Source: Clostridia bacterium | Lineage (GTDB): Bacteria; Bacillota; Clostridia; Oscillospirales; CAG-272 | NCBI GenBank assembly: GCA_017938205.1 | Contig: JAGBCA010000038.1 | Span: 1-54,638 of the forward strand | Direction: 5' to 3' | Length of the DNA stretch: 54,638 bases | Shown here: positions 43,037 through 50,889 of the stretch, one piece after another | Numbering within the stretch: the stretch's first letter is position 1 | Layout: every line of letters begins with the position of its first letter | Program-made: the position numbers and the translations under genes | The notes under the pieces: generated by a model | The model's database searches: none | What the model saw: only the letters and a program-made list of their open reading frames with translations | What the model was told of the DNA's origin: nothing

Positions 43037-43428
43037 AACGATTAAAAAAACTGATACCGTTTCTTCTCTCTTCCCTTCTGCTTTCGGCTTGTTCAGCCCC
43101 CGAAGCCACGCCTTCGGGCAGTTACCGACAAATCAGCATGGACGAAGCGGTGCGGATGATGGAAACGGAAACAAATTATATGATTCTTGACGTGCGCAGA
43201 CCGGACGAATTTGCCGAGGGGCATATTCCCGGTGCGATCAACGTTCCGAACGAAACGATCGGCACGGATGAGATCCCCGCGCTGCCGAACAAGAATCAGC
43301 TTATCATGGTTTACTGCCGTAGCGGCAGGCGCAGCAAGGAGGCGGCTGAAAAGCTCGTGAAGCTCGGATACACGAGCATCGTGGAGTTTGGCGGTATCCT
43401 TGACTGGAAGGGTGAGATCGTAAGCTGA
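43033..43428 (+). CDS. Rhodanese-like lipoprotein
   Basis: A 131-aa protein. A lipoprotein signal peptide (KRLKKLIPFLLSSLLLSAC) puts the lipidated cysteine at residue 20, so it should be anchored to the outer face of the membrane. The rhodanese domain (about 37-130) contains YMILDVRRPDEFAEGHIPGA and the active-site loop CRSGRRS. Rhodaneses transfer sulfane sulfur, but extracellular ones are rarely characterised. It is translationally coupled to the esterase gene upstream (ATGA). Confidence 0.88.
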   Translation: MKRLKKLIPFLLSSLLLSACSAPEATPSGSYRQISMDEAVRMMETETNYMILDVRRPDEFAEGHIPGAINVPNETIGTDEIPALPNKNQLIMVYCRSGRRSKEAAEKLVKLGYTSIVEFGGILDWKGEIVS

Positions 43429-43446
43429 ATTGAGGCTTCAAAAACT

Positions 43447-44031
43447 ATGAATATTTCAAATACGTTTTACGCACGCGACCGCGCAGAGTGGCGCGCTTGG
43501 CTTGCGGCACATTTCAAAACCGAGAAGGAAATCTGGTTTGTGTTCCCCACGGTCGCTTCGGGCGAGATCGGCGTTTCATACAACGATGCCGTGGAGGAAG
43601 CGCTCTGCTTCGGCTGGATCGACAGCACCGCGAAGTTTCTTGACGAGCAACACAGCGCGCGCAGATTTACGCCACGCAAGCCGGGCAGTCCTTATTCGCG
43701 GCCAAATATCGAACGGCTGATATGGCTGGATGCGCGCGGAATGCTAAGCGAGAGTGTGCGCGAATGCGTACTGCCTTTGATTCAGACGCCTTATGTATTT
43801 CCCGCAGACATTCTGGAAGAAATTCGGCGTGATCCGATGGCGTGGCAACGCTACCAAGCCTTCTCCGAGCCATACAAGCGCATTCGCATCGCTTATATCG
43901 ATGCGGCGCGGCATCGCCCCGAAGAATTTCAAAAGCGACTAAAAAGCTTTTTATCCAAAACCCGCGAAGGAAAGATCATCACCGGCTACGGCGGGATCGA
44001 TAAATATTACAAAAGCGAAGCACAGGAATAG
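43447..44031 (+). CDS. YdeI/OmpD-associated family protein
   Basis: A 194-aa protein matching the YdeI (bacteriocin-protection-like) family. It shows EWRAWLAAHFKTEKEIW, ISYNDAVEEALCFGWIDS and FTPRKPGSPYSRPN in the N-terminal half. The C-terminal helical half with IAYIDAARHRPEEFQKRL and ITGYGGIDKYYKS is typical. Function is not established. No clear ribosome site is seen close to the ATG. Same strand as the rhodanese gene, 18 bases away. Confidence 0.82.
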   Translation: MNISNTFYARDRAEWRAWLAAHFKTEKEIWFVFPTVASGEIGVSYNDAVEEALCFGWIDSTAKFLDEQHSARRFTPRKPGSPYSRPNIERLIWLDARGMLSESVRECVLPLIQTPYVFPADILEEIRRDPMAWQRYQAFSEPYKRIRIAYIDAARHRPEEFQKRLKSFLSKTREGKIITGYGGIDKYYKSEAQE

Positions 44032-44045
44032 CAACAGACAGTTGC

Positions 44046-44074
44046 TTGCGCGATGCATACGGCTGTGCTACAAT
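44046..44074 (+). promoter_or_regulatory. Promoter of the XRE/zinc-ribbon gene
   Basis: TTGCGC (44046-44051), 17 bases, TACAAT (44069-44074) with an extended TG. Confidence 0.5.
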
Positions 44075-44103
44075 AGGATCACAAGCATAAAGGCGGTGAT
44101 TAT

Positions 44104-44868
44104 ATGGAAACAAAGGATATTATTCTGGAGCTCAGAGTCAAAAAGGGACTTTCGCAGGAGGCGCTTGCCGAGAAGGTTTTTGTTACGCGGCAGGCGGTTT
44201 CCCGTTGGGAAAACGGAGATACGGTCCCAAATACCGAAACGCTGAAGCTGCTTTCCAAGGAATTTGACGTTTCGATCAACACGCTGCTTGGCTCACCGCG
44301 CAAGCTCGTCTGCCAATGCTGCGGTATGCCGCTGGAGGATGCAAGCATCAGCAAGGAGCCTGACGGCTTTTTCAACGAGGAATACTGCAAATGGTGTTAT
44401 GCGGACGGCAATTTTTGCTACACGAGCCTTGCGGAATTGACGGATTTTTTAGTCGATCATATGTCAAACGAAAATTTCCCGGAAGAGCAGGCGCGCGCCT
44501 ATTTTGAAGATTTTCTTCCGAAGCTGAACTACTGGAAAAGATACGAAGAGCTTGGCGGTGATGAAAAATTCGCCGAGTTTAAAAAGCAATTGATCCGGGA
44601 GTTCAACGCTCTGCATATAGAGGGAATGCCCGAGGTCACGACCCTAAACTACCTTGTGGGCGGATACATCAATATGGAATATACGCTGCCAAGCGGAGAG
44701 AGGGTGAAATTTCTCGATGACAACGCCACCTATCTTGGCTATCAGCTTGAGAGCGAGTACGGTGACGGACGGTGCTTCGGCATTGCCGCAAGCATGGATT
44801 TTCTTCTCGTCTGCACGTATGGAGAAGGCGGCGAAGATCCCGAACTGATCGTATATAAAAAAAGATAG
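44104..44868 (+). CDS. XRE-family regulator with C-terminal zinc-ribbon and unknown domain
   Basis: A 254-aa modular protein. Residues about 5-65 are an XRE helix-turn-helix (KGLSQEALAEKVFVTRQAVS, RWENGD). Residues about 70-150 form a zinc-ribbon domain (CQCCGMPLEDASISKEPDG, EEYCKWCYADGNF) of the PF12674 type. The last 70 residues (about 185-254) are beta-rich and unrecognised. The combination points to a transcriptional regulator sensing metal, redox or a ligand, but that is inference. GGCGGTGAT precedes the ATG. A terminator follows. Confidence 0.82.
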   Translation: METKDIILELRVKKGLSQEALAEKVFVTRQAVSRWENGDTVPNTETLKLLSKEFDVSINTLLGSPRKLVCQCCGMPLEDASISKEPDGFFNEEYCKWCYADGNFCYTSLAELTDFLVDHMSNENFPEEQARAYFEDFLPKLNYWKRYEELGGDEKFAEFKKQLIREFNALHIEGMPEVTTLNYLVGGYINMEYTLPSGERVKFLDDNATYLGYQLESEYGDGRCFGIAASMDFLLVCTYGEGGEDPELIVYKKR

Positions 44869-44869
44869 A

Positions 44870-44903
44870 AAAAATGCCGACGGATGATCCGTCGGCATTT
44901 TTC
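44870..44903. terminator. Bidirectional terminator
   Basis: AAATGCCGACGGA pairs with TCCGTCGGCATTT around a three-base loop, flanked by A and T runs. It serves the XRE gene and the convergent chromate transporter gene. Confidence 0.88.
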
Positions 44904-44905
44904 TG

Positions 44906-45478
44906 TCACGCACCGTACAGCAATACCCCCATTGCACCGGAAAGCAGGATCAACAGGATCGGGGAGACGGCTCTCTTTTTCCAGCGGAAATAAGCAAAGT
45001 GGATCACCGCCACAACCGCTAAAACGATCAGTACATTGGAGTCTAAGATCGGGGTGCTTTGTATATTTTTAATTCCAAAGCCAAGGCTCATAAGCATCGT
45101 AACCGCAGTACCGAGGATCAAAGCAATGATCACCGGGCGAATGCCGCCGAGAACCGCTTGAACGCCTCTGTATTTCAAAAGATGTGTGAGCACCGAGGCG
45201 ATCAAAAGAATAATGAAAAAGGACGGAAGCACCACGCCGAGCGTGGCAAGAAGCGCACCGAAAATACCGCCCTGCGATGCGCCGACAAAGGTTGCCATAT
45301 TGACGGCGATCGGCCCCGGCGTTGACTCCGCAACGGCAATGAAGTTCAATAGCTCCGCCTCCGTCAACCAACCGTTTGCAAGGCAATCGTCTCTTATCAG
45401 AGAGATCATGCCGTAACCGCCGCCAAAAGAGACCGCACCGATCTTCAGAAAGGTCAAGAAGAGTCTAAGATAGATCAT
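44906..45478 (-). CDS. Chromate transporter family protein, half-size subunit
   Basis: A 190-aa single-domain CHR protein with about five membrane segments. It has KIGAVSFGGGYGMISLI, ESTPGPIAVNMATFVG and a G-rich LLATLGVVLPSFF helix, the CHR hallmark. Single-domain members work as pairs of oppositely oriented subunits; family members export chromate or related anions. The gene overlaps its partner by ATGA (45475-45478) and is third in a minus-strand operon behind yjbR-like and the first CHR gene. Confidence 0.9.
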   Translation of the reverse strand: MIYLRLFLTFLKIGAVSFGGGYGMISLIRDDCLANGWLTEAELLNFIAVAESTPGPIAVNMATFVGASQGGIFGALLATLGVVLPSFFIILLIASVLTHLLKYRGVQAVLGGIRPVIIALILGTAVTMLMSLGFGIKNIQSTPILDSNVLIVLAVVAVIHFAYFRWKKRAVSPILLILLSGAMGVLLYGA

Positions 45479-46068
45479 TTTCTCTCCTCCTCGTCGCGTA
45501 CGCCTTTCTTCAGATCCCGCACGGCATAGATCACAAGCCCCAGGGCACCGAAAATCAGGATGTAAAAAATCGAGGAAAAGCTTACCGAAAACAGAGAAAA
45601 CAGTATCATAGCCACAAGCGTAGACAGCATAACCGCTACGTTAAACACCGTTTTCTTGATTTTCTTCAATATCTTCAGGCCTGCGGAAAGGATAAGGAAC
45701 AAAACGCATGCCTGAATGCCTCTGAATGCGGATGCCACCCACCGTATTTCGAGGAAGCTGTTAAAGAAAAGGGATATAAGATAGATGATGACAAATGACG
45801 GAATACACATTCCGAGCGTTGCAAAAAGCGCGCCAAAAAAACCGGCCTTTTTATATCCGATATAGGTAGAGCAGTTGATCGCGATCGGCCCCGGCGTTGA
45901 CTCTGCAATCACCACAAGGTCCATAAACTCATCGCTCTCGATCCATTTCTTTTTGGAAACGAACTCATTATCCAGCAGATGGATCATTGCATATCCGCCG
46001 CCAAAGGTGAAAAGACCGATTTTCAGCATCGATAAAAAAAGCTCGAGCACGGTTTTTATTTTTTTCAA
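45475..46068 (-). CDS. Chromate transporter family protein, half-size subunit
   Basis: A 197-aa CHR protein, partner of the downstream half. KIGLFTFGGGYAMIHLL, ESTPGPIAINCSTYIGYK and LFATLGMCIPSFVIIY are conserved. It shares the overall pattern of the other half but with a charged C-terminus (KKGVRDEEERK). Both ends overlap neighbouring genes by four bases, a tight translational coupling across the three-gene operon. Confidence 0.9.
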   Translation of the reverse strand: MKKIKTVLELFLSMLKIGLFTFGGGYAMIHLLDNEFVSKKKWIESDEFMDLVVIAESTPGPIAINCSTYIGYKKAGFFGALFATLGMCIPSFVIIYLISLFFNSFLEIRWVASAFRGIQACVLFLILSAGLKILKKIKKTVFNVAVMLSTLVAMILFSLFSVSFSSIFYILIFGALGLVIYAVRDLKKGVRDEEERK

Positions 46069-46451
46069 TGCTCCGCCCCTCTCTTTCGTTTGATTCTGTC
46101 TCGCGTCAGATCGTAGCTGGCGCCAAGCAGCCAGGCAACCGTATCGCTATCGCACTCCGCAAGCGCAACCGTCAGCCAATGTGTTTTGTTCATATGATAC
46201 GCGCGGTAAATGCCGGGCTCTACATCTGCAATTGATTCAATTACCTCCGGAGAACACTTTAAATTGACAACTTCTATTTGCATATCTCCGCATTTCCCAA
46301 GCTTTCTCTCGCTAATTCGCATAGCAAGCGCAAACCATTTACCGCTCGACTCGTGACGAAAGACGCCCGTGGTGAAATCCTCCTCAAAGGGATAATCGGC
46401 TCTTATATTGTAGGTATCCAAAACAAGGGATTCAAATTCTTCGCGCGTCAT
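46065..46451 (-). CDS. MmcQ/YjbR-family protein
   Basis: A 128-aa member of the MmcQ/YjbR (DUF419) family. Typical features are a cystatin-like fold, VFRHESSGKWFALAM, and near the C-terminus AYHMNKTHWLTVAL followed by LLGASYDLTR. Some members bind DNA, but function is unclear. TGGAG before the ATG at 46451 makes this the likely start; another ATG at 46463 overlaps that site. It leads the operon with the two CHR halves. Confidence 0.85.
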   Translation of the reverse strand: MTREEFESLVLDTYNIRADYPFEEDFTTGVFRHESSGKWFALAMRISERKLGKCGDMQIEVVNLKCSPEVIESIADVEPGIYRAYHMNKTHWLTVALAECDSDTVAWLLGASYDLTRDRIKRKRGAEH

Positions 46452-46531
46452 AACGATCTCCATTCACGGCTCTATGAAACCATTATATCATACAATGCAT
46501 TTTTCCGCCGCCGCACTAAGTGTTTTTATCC

Positions 46532-46560
46532 ATTATACAACACAGGGTAATCTTTGTCAA
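46532..46560 (-). promoter_or_regulatory. Consensus promoter of the yjbR-like/CHR operon
   Basis: On the minus strand TTGACA (46560-46555) and TATAAT (46537-46532) are separated by exactly 17 bases, a perfect match. Confidence 0.85.
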
Positions 46561-46621
46561 CGCGTATAACAAGTTTTCTTTAGCATCAGTTCGCACGAAA
46601 AAAGCGAAAAGCGACGAAGCA

Positions 46622-46656
46622 AAAAAGTCCTCGGAGGGGTCCGAGGACTTTTTTAT
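46622..46656. terminator. Terminator of the GH20-like gene
   Basis: AAAGTCCTCGGA pairs with TCCGAGGACTTT around GGGG. On the minus strand a T-run follows; it overlaps the end of the gene ending at 46656. Confidence 0.85.
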
Positions 46657-48062
46657 CACCACAGGGTATCCACCTGGATCTTGCTCCAGCCCGCTTTCGT
46701 GTAGTCACCACATATGGGCATTACCTTGCGCAACAGCGCGGCGGTGTAGGTGCGCAAAAGAGCCCCCATGCTTTCGTCAATGCTTTCAAAACCGCCGATC
46801 GCGGCAAGAGTGACATATGGCATACCGTTGGACAACGTATGCCATGTGGTGTGCAAAAAGCCCGAAAGTCCCTGCTCCTTGGCTGTGGAGATCACCGCAC
46901 GCATTTGCGAATCACCACGATCCCATGGGCACAAAAGGCAATCAAAGCCCGCCTTCGCAAAAACATCAGCGGTCTCCACGGGCGCATATTTTGCATCGTA
47001 TTGCCAATCCGCAATGATAAGCTCTCGGCTCAAGCGCGCCAGCATATACGCTTCCGCCTCCGAGGATTTCGCATTGCAGCAATAGACATTCTTCGGATCG
47101 TAACGGTCGTGGCGGTATAAAAACATATCTCCCCACACGATCACTCTCCGATTTTTCTCACGCATCTGTTCCGCGATCTCATTGAGATAATCACAGATAA
47201 AATCCATGTTTTCCTCCGTATATTCAAAGCCGTAGGCTTCGTCACAGCCGATATGAAAATAACCGCCTCCACCGCAAAGCTCACAAAGCTCATCGCGGAT
47301 CCTGCCAAGCAGCTCTTTCACCTTGAGCTTGCGGATATCCCAGCACCAGCCGTCCTCGCTGAAATAGGTCTGCAGCGCGGGATTTTGGTCAAGCACGACG
47401 TGCTTTCCGTGCATCACGCGTCCTGCCGATGCGTGCCCCCAATGGTTAAACATCGGGATGATCTCAAGCCCGAGATCGTTTGCTTCCCGAACGATAGGAG
47501 CGATCTGCTCCTTCGTAAAGGCGTTCTGCCACGAAAGCTCCTTCATGCAGTTGTACTTCAGCATACCCCAAAACTCCAGAACGATATGGGTGTATTTCAA
47601 TGCGCCGCAAAAGCGAACGAAGCGTTCCAATTCCCAAATCTCGGTTTCGGGGAAGATGCAGAAATGCACCATTCGGTTTTGAACCGCCGGCTTGTCCTTG
47701 ATGCGGCAGCACGAAAGCTCGATCGCGAGCGCTTCGCCGCGGTCGATCGCGTGAAAGCGGTCAAGCAACGTCATAAAGCCGCGAAGCAGATCCTTCTCGT
47801 TTTCGGCGAAAACGCAAATTCCGTCCGGCTCGACATTGATGCTGTAATCGCAGCCGTCAAGGGAAAGTGGCTTTGCATTTCCTATGGAGAAAATATATTC
47901 GCCACTCTCGCAGATGCTTAATGCAGAGCTTTTGAAGGTAAAGCCCTGCCAGAATTCCTTGATAATATCCTTGTTCAGGCAGCGATGCGCGGTTGCTGTG
48001 ACGTTGCCAAAGAAGGTAAAGCAGCCTTCGGTATAAACCATGTTCTGTGGATGAAAGATCAT
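46656..48062 (-). CDS. GH20-like glycoside hydrolase
   Basis: A 468-aa protein. An N-terminal GH20b-like domain (about 1-120) is followed by a TIM barrel with HIVLEFWGMLKYN, LEIIPMFNHWGHAS and the active-site HIGCDE, where the usual HIGGDE has Cys in place of the second Gly. The Asp-Glu pair is kept, so catalysis on a beta-N-acetylhexosaminide is plausible, though GH20-like barrels of this group can act on other sugars. No signal peptide. GGAGGG precedes the ATG. Divergent from an AraC regulator gene. Confidence 0.8.
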   Translation of the reverse strand: MIFHPQNMVYTEGCFTFFGNVTATAHRCLNKDIIKEFWQGFTFKSSALSICESGEYIFSIGNAKPLSLDGCDYSINVEPDGICVFAENEKDLLRGFMTLLDRFHAIDRGEALAIELSCCRIKDKPAVQNRMVHFCIFPETEIWELERFVRFCGALKYTHIVLEFWGMLKYNCMKELSWQNAFTKEQIAPIVREANDLGLEIIPMFNHWGHASAGRVMHGKHVVLDQNPALQTYFSEDGWCWDIRKLKVKELLGRIRDELCELCGGGGYFHIGCDEAYGFEYTEENMDFICDYLNEIAEQMREKNRRVIVWGDMFLYRHDRYDPKNVYCCNAKSSEAEAYMLARLSRELIIADWQYDAKYAPVETADVFAKAGFDCLLCPWDRGDSQMRAVISTAKEQGLSGFLHTTWHTLSNGMPYVTLAAIGGFESIDESMGALLRTYTAALLRKVMPICGDYTKAGWSKIQVDTLW

Positions 48063-48090
48063 AAGAGCCCTCCGCTTTTTATTTTCCTAA

Positions 48091-48099
48091 ATTATATCA
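48091..48099 (-). promoter_or_regulatory. Extended -10 of the GH20-like gene
   Basis: TGATATAAT reads on the minus strand at 48099-48091. The -35 is weak. Confidence 0.5.
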
Positions 48100-48160
48100 C
48101 GTATGTTTTCTCTCAAAAACTGTTTTTTTAATCAATGAGGTGGATTTTTCGGTCACGTTG

Positions 48161-48169
48161 TGCTATAAT
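48161..48169 (+). promoter_or_regulatory. Extended -10 of the AraC gene
   Basis: TGCTATAAT at 48161-48169, with TGGATT near the -35 position. Confidence 0.5.
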
Positions 48170-48207
48170 GATCATAACAACAAAAGAATAAAAAAGGTGA
48201 TGCATCC

Positions 48208-48954
48208 ATGATATATAATTGCGAAAATCTTTCGTTTCAAATATTAACGGTTGACCGTTATTATCATCGAGACGGCTGTTTTGATGTAAAAGCGCGTCCC
48301 TATGCAGCACTTTCCTATCGCGTTCGCGGGACGGGTGATTTTGAGATCGGAACGAAGCGTTTTTCTACAAAACCGGGAGATATCTTATTTTTGCCCGCCA
48401 ATACACCTTATAAGGTTGAATATTCGGTCAGCGAAAGCATCGTTGTCCATTTCGATGCGTGCAATTATACCGAGATCGAAAGCATCTGCGCCTTGAATGG
48501 CTCAAAAATCGATCTTTGCTTTGAGCATTTGCTTGAAGCATGGAAAGCGCGGCGATCGATCCATCAGGCCAAATCCATCGTTTATGATATTCTCGATAAA
48601 ATATCCATCGATCAACAACAGGCCATCAGCGATGCGGCAGTTGCAACATGCGTTCGTTATATGGAAGAGCATTATTTTGATCCGGAGCTGAACGTCGAAG
48701 CCTTGTGCGATATATCCTTCGTCAGTGTCTCAAGCCTGCAAAGAGCATTTCTAAAATGCCTTGCAACATCGCCAAAGCAATATCTGAACCGCCTTCGAAT
48801 GAATCGCGCCCTGGAGCTTTTGGCAAAAAATGAGCTCTCCGTCAAAGAAATATCTTCCGCTTGCGGCTTCAAGGACGAAAAATATTTTTCCAGAGCCTTC
48901 CGCAAAAGATACGGGCATCCGCCCGCTCAGCTGAAGGATTATATGTTCGTGTGA
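48208..48954 (+). CDS. AraC-family transcriptional regulator
   Basis: A 248-aa regulator. The N-terminal cupin (about 25-90) has YRVRGTGDFEIG and TKPGDILFLPANTPYKVE. The C-terminal double helix-turn-helix has LCDISFVSVSSLQRAFLKCL, VKEISSACGFKDEKYFSRAF and HPPAQLKDY. AAAAGGTGATG lies before the ATG. It is divergent from the GH20-like gene, the likely target. Confidence 0.88.
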   Translation: MIYNCENLSFQILTVDRYYHRDGCFDVKARPYAALSYRVRGTGDFEIGTKRFSTKPGDILFLPANTPYKVEYSVSESIVVHFDACNYTEIESICALNGSKIDLCFEHLLEAWKARRSIHQAKSIVYDILDKISIDQQQAISDAAVATCVRYMEEHYFDPELNVEALCDISFVSVSSLQRAFLKCLATSPKQYLNRLRMNRALELLAKNELSVKEISSACGFKDEKYFSRAFRKRYGHPPAQLKDYMFV

Positions 48955-48996
48955 GCGCGGATGAAATCTGTACATCAAGAAGAAAACGGCAAAAAA

Positions 48997-49035
48997 GGCT
49001 GAGTCATTCGTTTCGTGACGATCTTTTGACTCGGC
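48997..49035 (+). terminator. Hairpin after the AraC gene
   Basis: GGCTGAGTCA pairs with TGACTCGGCC (one wobble) across 19 bases, followed by TCGTTTG. It is a weak terminator candidate. Confidence 0.5.
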
Positions 49036-49229
49036 CTCGTTTGAAAACGCCTATTCAATATCATTTATGGTCCTAAAAAACTCGCGAAGGATAGAAATGC
49101 GAATTTTTTTGAAGTTTTACACCTCGTTGCCGCAAAAATCCACCCATTTTTTTGTTTCCGGATCTATGCATATTACCATTTTGCAGTTAAAAAACACTTT
49201 TGATATGTTGAAGCCTGCTCCGAGGCAAA

Positions 49230-49262
49230 AGAAAAAACACATCGAGGATGTGTTTTTCTTTT
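49230..49262. terminator. Terminator in the long intergenic gap
   Basis: AGAAAAAACACATC pairs with GATGTGTTTTTCT around GAG and is followed by TTTTTG. It lies in the gap 48955-49369, which otherwise shows no gene I can support, and marks the move into the AT-rich segment. Confidence 0.75.
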
Positions 49263-49369
49263 TGTGTTATACAGCCAATTTAGATGCCGCGGCGAAAAAA
49301 TCAATAAAATCAAGGGGTTGGGAGTTTTTGAGACGGTTTCATGTGCTTCCTTAATATATGCCAATAGAT

Positions 49370-49930
49370 TTATGACACTTCCCTTGAACTTCGCCGAGCT
49401 TTTCTCGTTCTCTTTTTCTCTGCTTTTTTGTATTGTTTGTACTTGCTTTTTACGTAAACAACATCACCACTGATCGGAAAAGCAAGCATAATAAGTCCGA
49501 TAATTACTATACAAATACGCGTTGCAACTATCTGCTTGTTTGTTAACTCGGTGTTGTTAATCACTATATCATCAACATAGATTTCTACTATCCAAGGCAG
49601 ATGATCCATTCGAAGATACCTTATCTCTTTTCCTATTAGCAGATTGCAAAGCTCGTCAAGGTCATAACCGATAGTCGCATATAATTCTTTTGCAAAATTT
49701 GGATAAACCAACTGAAATTGATCTCCGTTTGACATTTCAACAATTACTACTTTTTTGCCAGAAGCATAATAAACATCTGCAACCGTATCGCTTGCCATGG
49801 AAGTATTTTCTTCGCTTGGATAGGAATATTTAGCAAACATAAGGACACAAAATGTTATAATCAGGGCGATAGCTATCACAACTAATATTGAAGAGATTAT
49901 CATCCGCCATATATAGTCTTTTTTTGTCAT
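49370..49930 (-). CDS. Unrecognised two-helix membrane protein
   Basis: A 186-aa protein I do not recognise. It has a membrane helix at about 10-33, an extracytoplasmic domain of about 100 residues (with VVIVEMSNGDQFQLVYPNF, a short beta sheet), a second helix at about 132-150 and a very basic C-terminal tail (KKAEKKRTRKARRSSRE). AAGGTGG precedes the ATG. It follows another small gene by 27 bases and is AT-rich, like the rest of this end of the window. Confidence 0.65.
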   Translation of the reverse strand: MTKKDYIWRMIISSILVVIAIALIITFCVLMFAKYSYPSEENTSMASDTVADVYYASGKKVVIVEMSNGDQFQLVYPNFAKELYATIGYDLDELCNLLIGKEIRYLRMDHLPWIVEIYVDDIVINNTELTNKQIVATRICIVIIGLIMLAFPISGDVVYVKSKYKQYKKAEKKRTRKARRSSREVS

Positions 49931-49957
49931 ATAGCTACCACCTTTCTTTTGTTTTTG

Positions 49958-50179
49958 TTATTTTTGTACATCGATGAAATACCTATAGTAATCTTCGATC
50001 AGCTTGTTTCTCTTTTTATAATTAAGCATTTCAATCTTTTTCTCGTTAATCCAATACGCCTTTTGAATAATGTCATAGGCATATCTCTCGTCCTCGGTTT
50101 TCGGGGGATTGTTGAGAAAGTAGGTCTTGCATCTGAGCAATGTTAATTTTACTTGATAATATGGCTTTAGGTCTATCAT
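49958..50179 (-). CDS. Small helical unrecognised protein
   Basis: A 73-aa lysine/tyrosine-rich protein, mostly helical, with no known motif. It has a TATAAT promoter 30 bases upstream and lies 27 bases before the membrane-protein gene on the same strand. The ribosome site is weak (GAAAGAAG). Support is mainly the promoter and the tandem arrangement. Confidence 0.5.
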   Translation of the reverse strand: MIDLKPYYQVKLTLLRCKTYFLNNPPKTEDERYAYDIIQKAYWINEKKIEMLNYKKRNKLIEDYYRYFIDVQK

Positions 50180-50208
50180 TTCCGCGCTTCTTTCGGGTGG
50201 TAATACAC

Positions 50209-50237
50209 ATTATACCGAAAGAATGCGGGAAGTCCAG
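50209..50237 (-). promoter_or_regulatory. Promoter of the small-protein pair
   Basis: On the minus strand CTGGAC (50237-50232), 17 bases, TATAAT (50214-50209). Confidence 0.55.
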
Positions 50238-50251
50238 AGATTTTTGAAATT

Positions 50252-50609
50252 TTATTTGTTTTCTTGCGAAGATTTTGCGGTGTTGAGAGAAGCAATCAGC
50301 ATACGCTTGATTTCTTCGGCTAACGAAAGCAACTTATCAAAATCGTAAACAATTAAATTTGTGCGCTTCAACAAGGTGAGCCAATAAATACTTTCACCCG
50401 TTTCCTTGAGAGAAATATGTAATTTGGAGATAAAATCTGCTTTACTGTTTCCGTAAATCGCCTCATTTATATTCGCACCTACACTGGTAGCGGAACGCAA
50501 TAATTGTTTTGCAATCGTCGTATCCTTTTTGCTCTTTGAAAATTCCTCGTAGAAAAAGCACAATCTGCGTCGCAAAGTCCATAGACTTTTCAAGTAATGG
50601 GCTATTCAT
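50252..50609 (-). pseudogene. Four-helix-bundle (S23-type) protein gene, one-base frameshift
   Basis: The 113-aa open frame beginning at 50593 lacks the family's normal N-terminus. That N-terminus is encoded in another frame from ATG 50609 (GAGAGGTG upstream): MNSPLLEKSMDFATQIVLF. The frame then shifts into YEEFSKSKKDTTIAKQLLRS, followed by TSVGANINEA, the four-helix-bundle hallmark. The shift lies at a run of five T on the minus strand (50557-50553); four T would give one continuous protein of about 118 aa. The promoter TTGATT-17-TATAAT (50661-50633) is intact. It is either a recent mutation, a slippage site or a sequencing error. Homologues are found in rRNA intervening sequences and elsewhere; the role is unknown. 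Confidence 0.8.
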
Positions 50610-50632
50610 TGTCTTCACCTCTCTTTGAAATC

Positions 50633-50661
50633 ATTATATCACATTTTTAACTAAAAATCAA
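50633..50661 (-). promoter_or_regulatory. Promoter of the four-helix-bundle gene
   Basis: On the minus strand TTGATT (50661-50656), 17 bases, TATAAT (50638-50633), with an extended TG. Confidence 0.65.
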
Positions 50662-50785
50662 TGCTTTTCGACCCAAGGGAGAAAAGCTACCTTTTCTTTT
50701 TCTCTCTTCTCTCTTATCTCTTGTCCGGAAAAGTCGCGCGGGAGATTTAGAGAAAAGTGAAGAGTGAAAAGAGAATAGTGAAAAG

Positions 50786-50818
50786 TACAAAAAGAAAAAG
50801 CCGCTTGCGCGACTTTTC
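50786..50818 (-). terminator. Terminator of the restriction-modification operon
   Basis: Read on the minus strand, AGTCGC and GCGGCT pair around GCAA (one G-T wobble), followed by TTTTTCTTTTT. It is about 75 bases after the specificity gene stop. The rest of the gap 50662-50889 is pyrimidine/purine-biased sequence plus the inverted repeats. Confidence 0.7.
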
Positions 50819-50829
50819 TTTTTGTCAAA

Positions 50830-50845
50830 GGGCTATAAAAAAGAT
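50830..50845. repeat. Outer inverted repeat, left copy
   Basis: GGGCTATAAAAAAGAT is the exact reverse complement of 54257-54272. Confidence 0.75.
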
Positions 50846-50860
50846 GTTTTTGGCGGAGTG

Positions 50861-50880
50861 CTTACGGGATTTGAACTCTC
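50861..50880. repeat. Inner inverted repeat, left copy (tRNA 3'-end-like)
   Basis: CTTACGGGATTTGAACTCTC matches the reverse complement of 54153-54172 at 19 of 20 bases. With the preceding TGGCGGAGTG it resembles the 3' end of a serine-type tRNA gene on the minus strand (TGG, acceptor, GGGATTTGAAC), but the spacing is off by about two bases and no tRNA can be folded. Confidence 0.7.
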
Positions 50881-50889
50881 GCATTCGTT

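Noticed and set aside
49067-49354. 95-aa open frame in the gap after the AraC gene
   Set aside because: It runs through a terminator hairpin, has no ribosome site and no protein-like pattern.
50850-50882. Intact tRNA-Ser gene on the minus strand
   Set aside because: Only a T-arm/acceptor-like stretch is present, with wrong spacing; no anticodon arm or D-arm follows.
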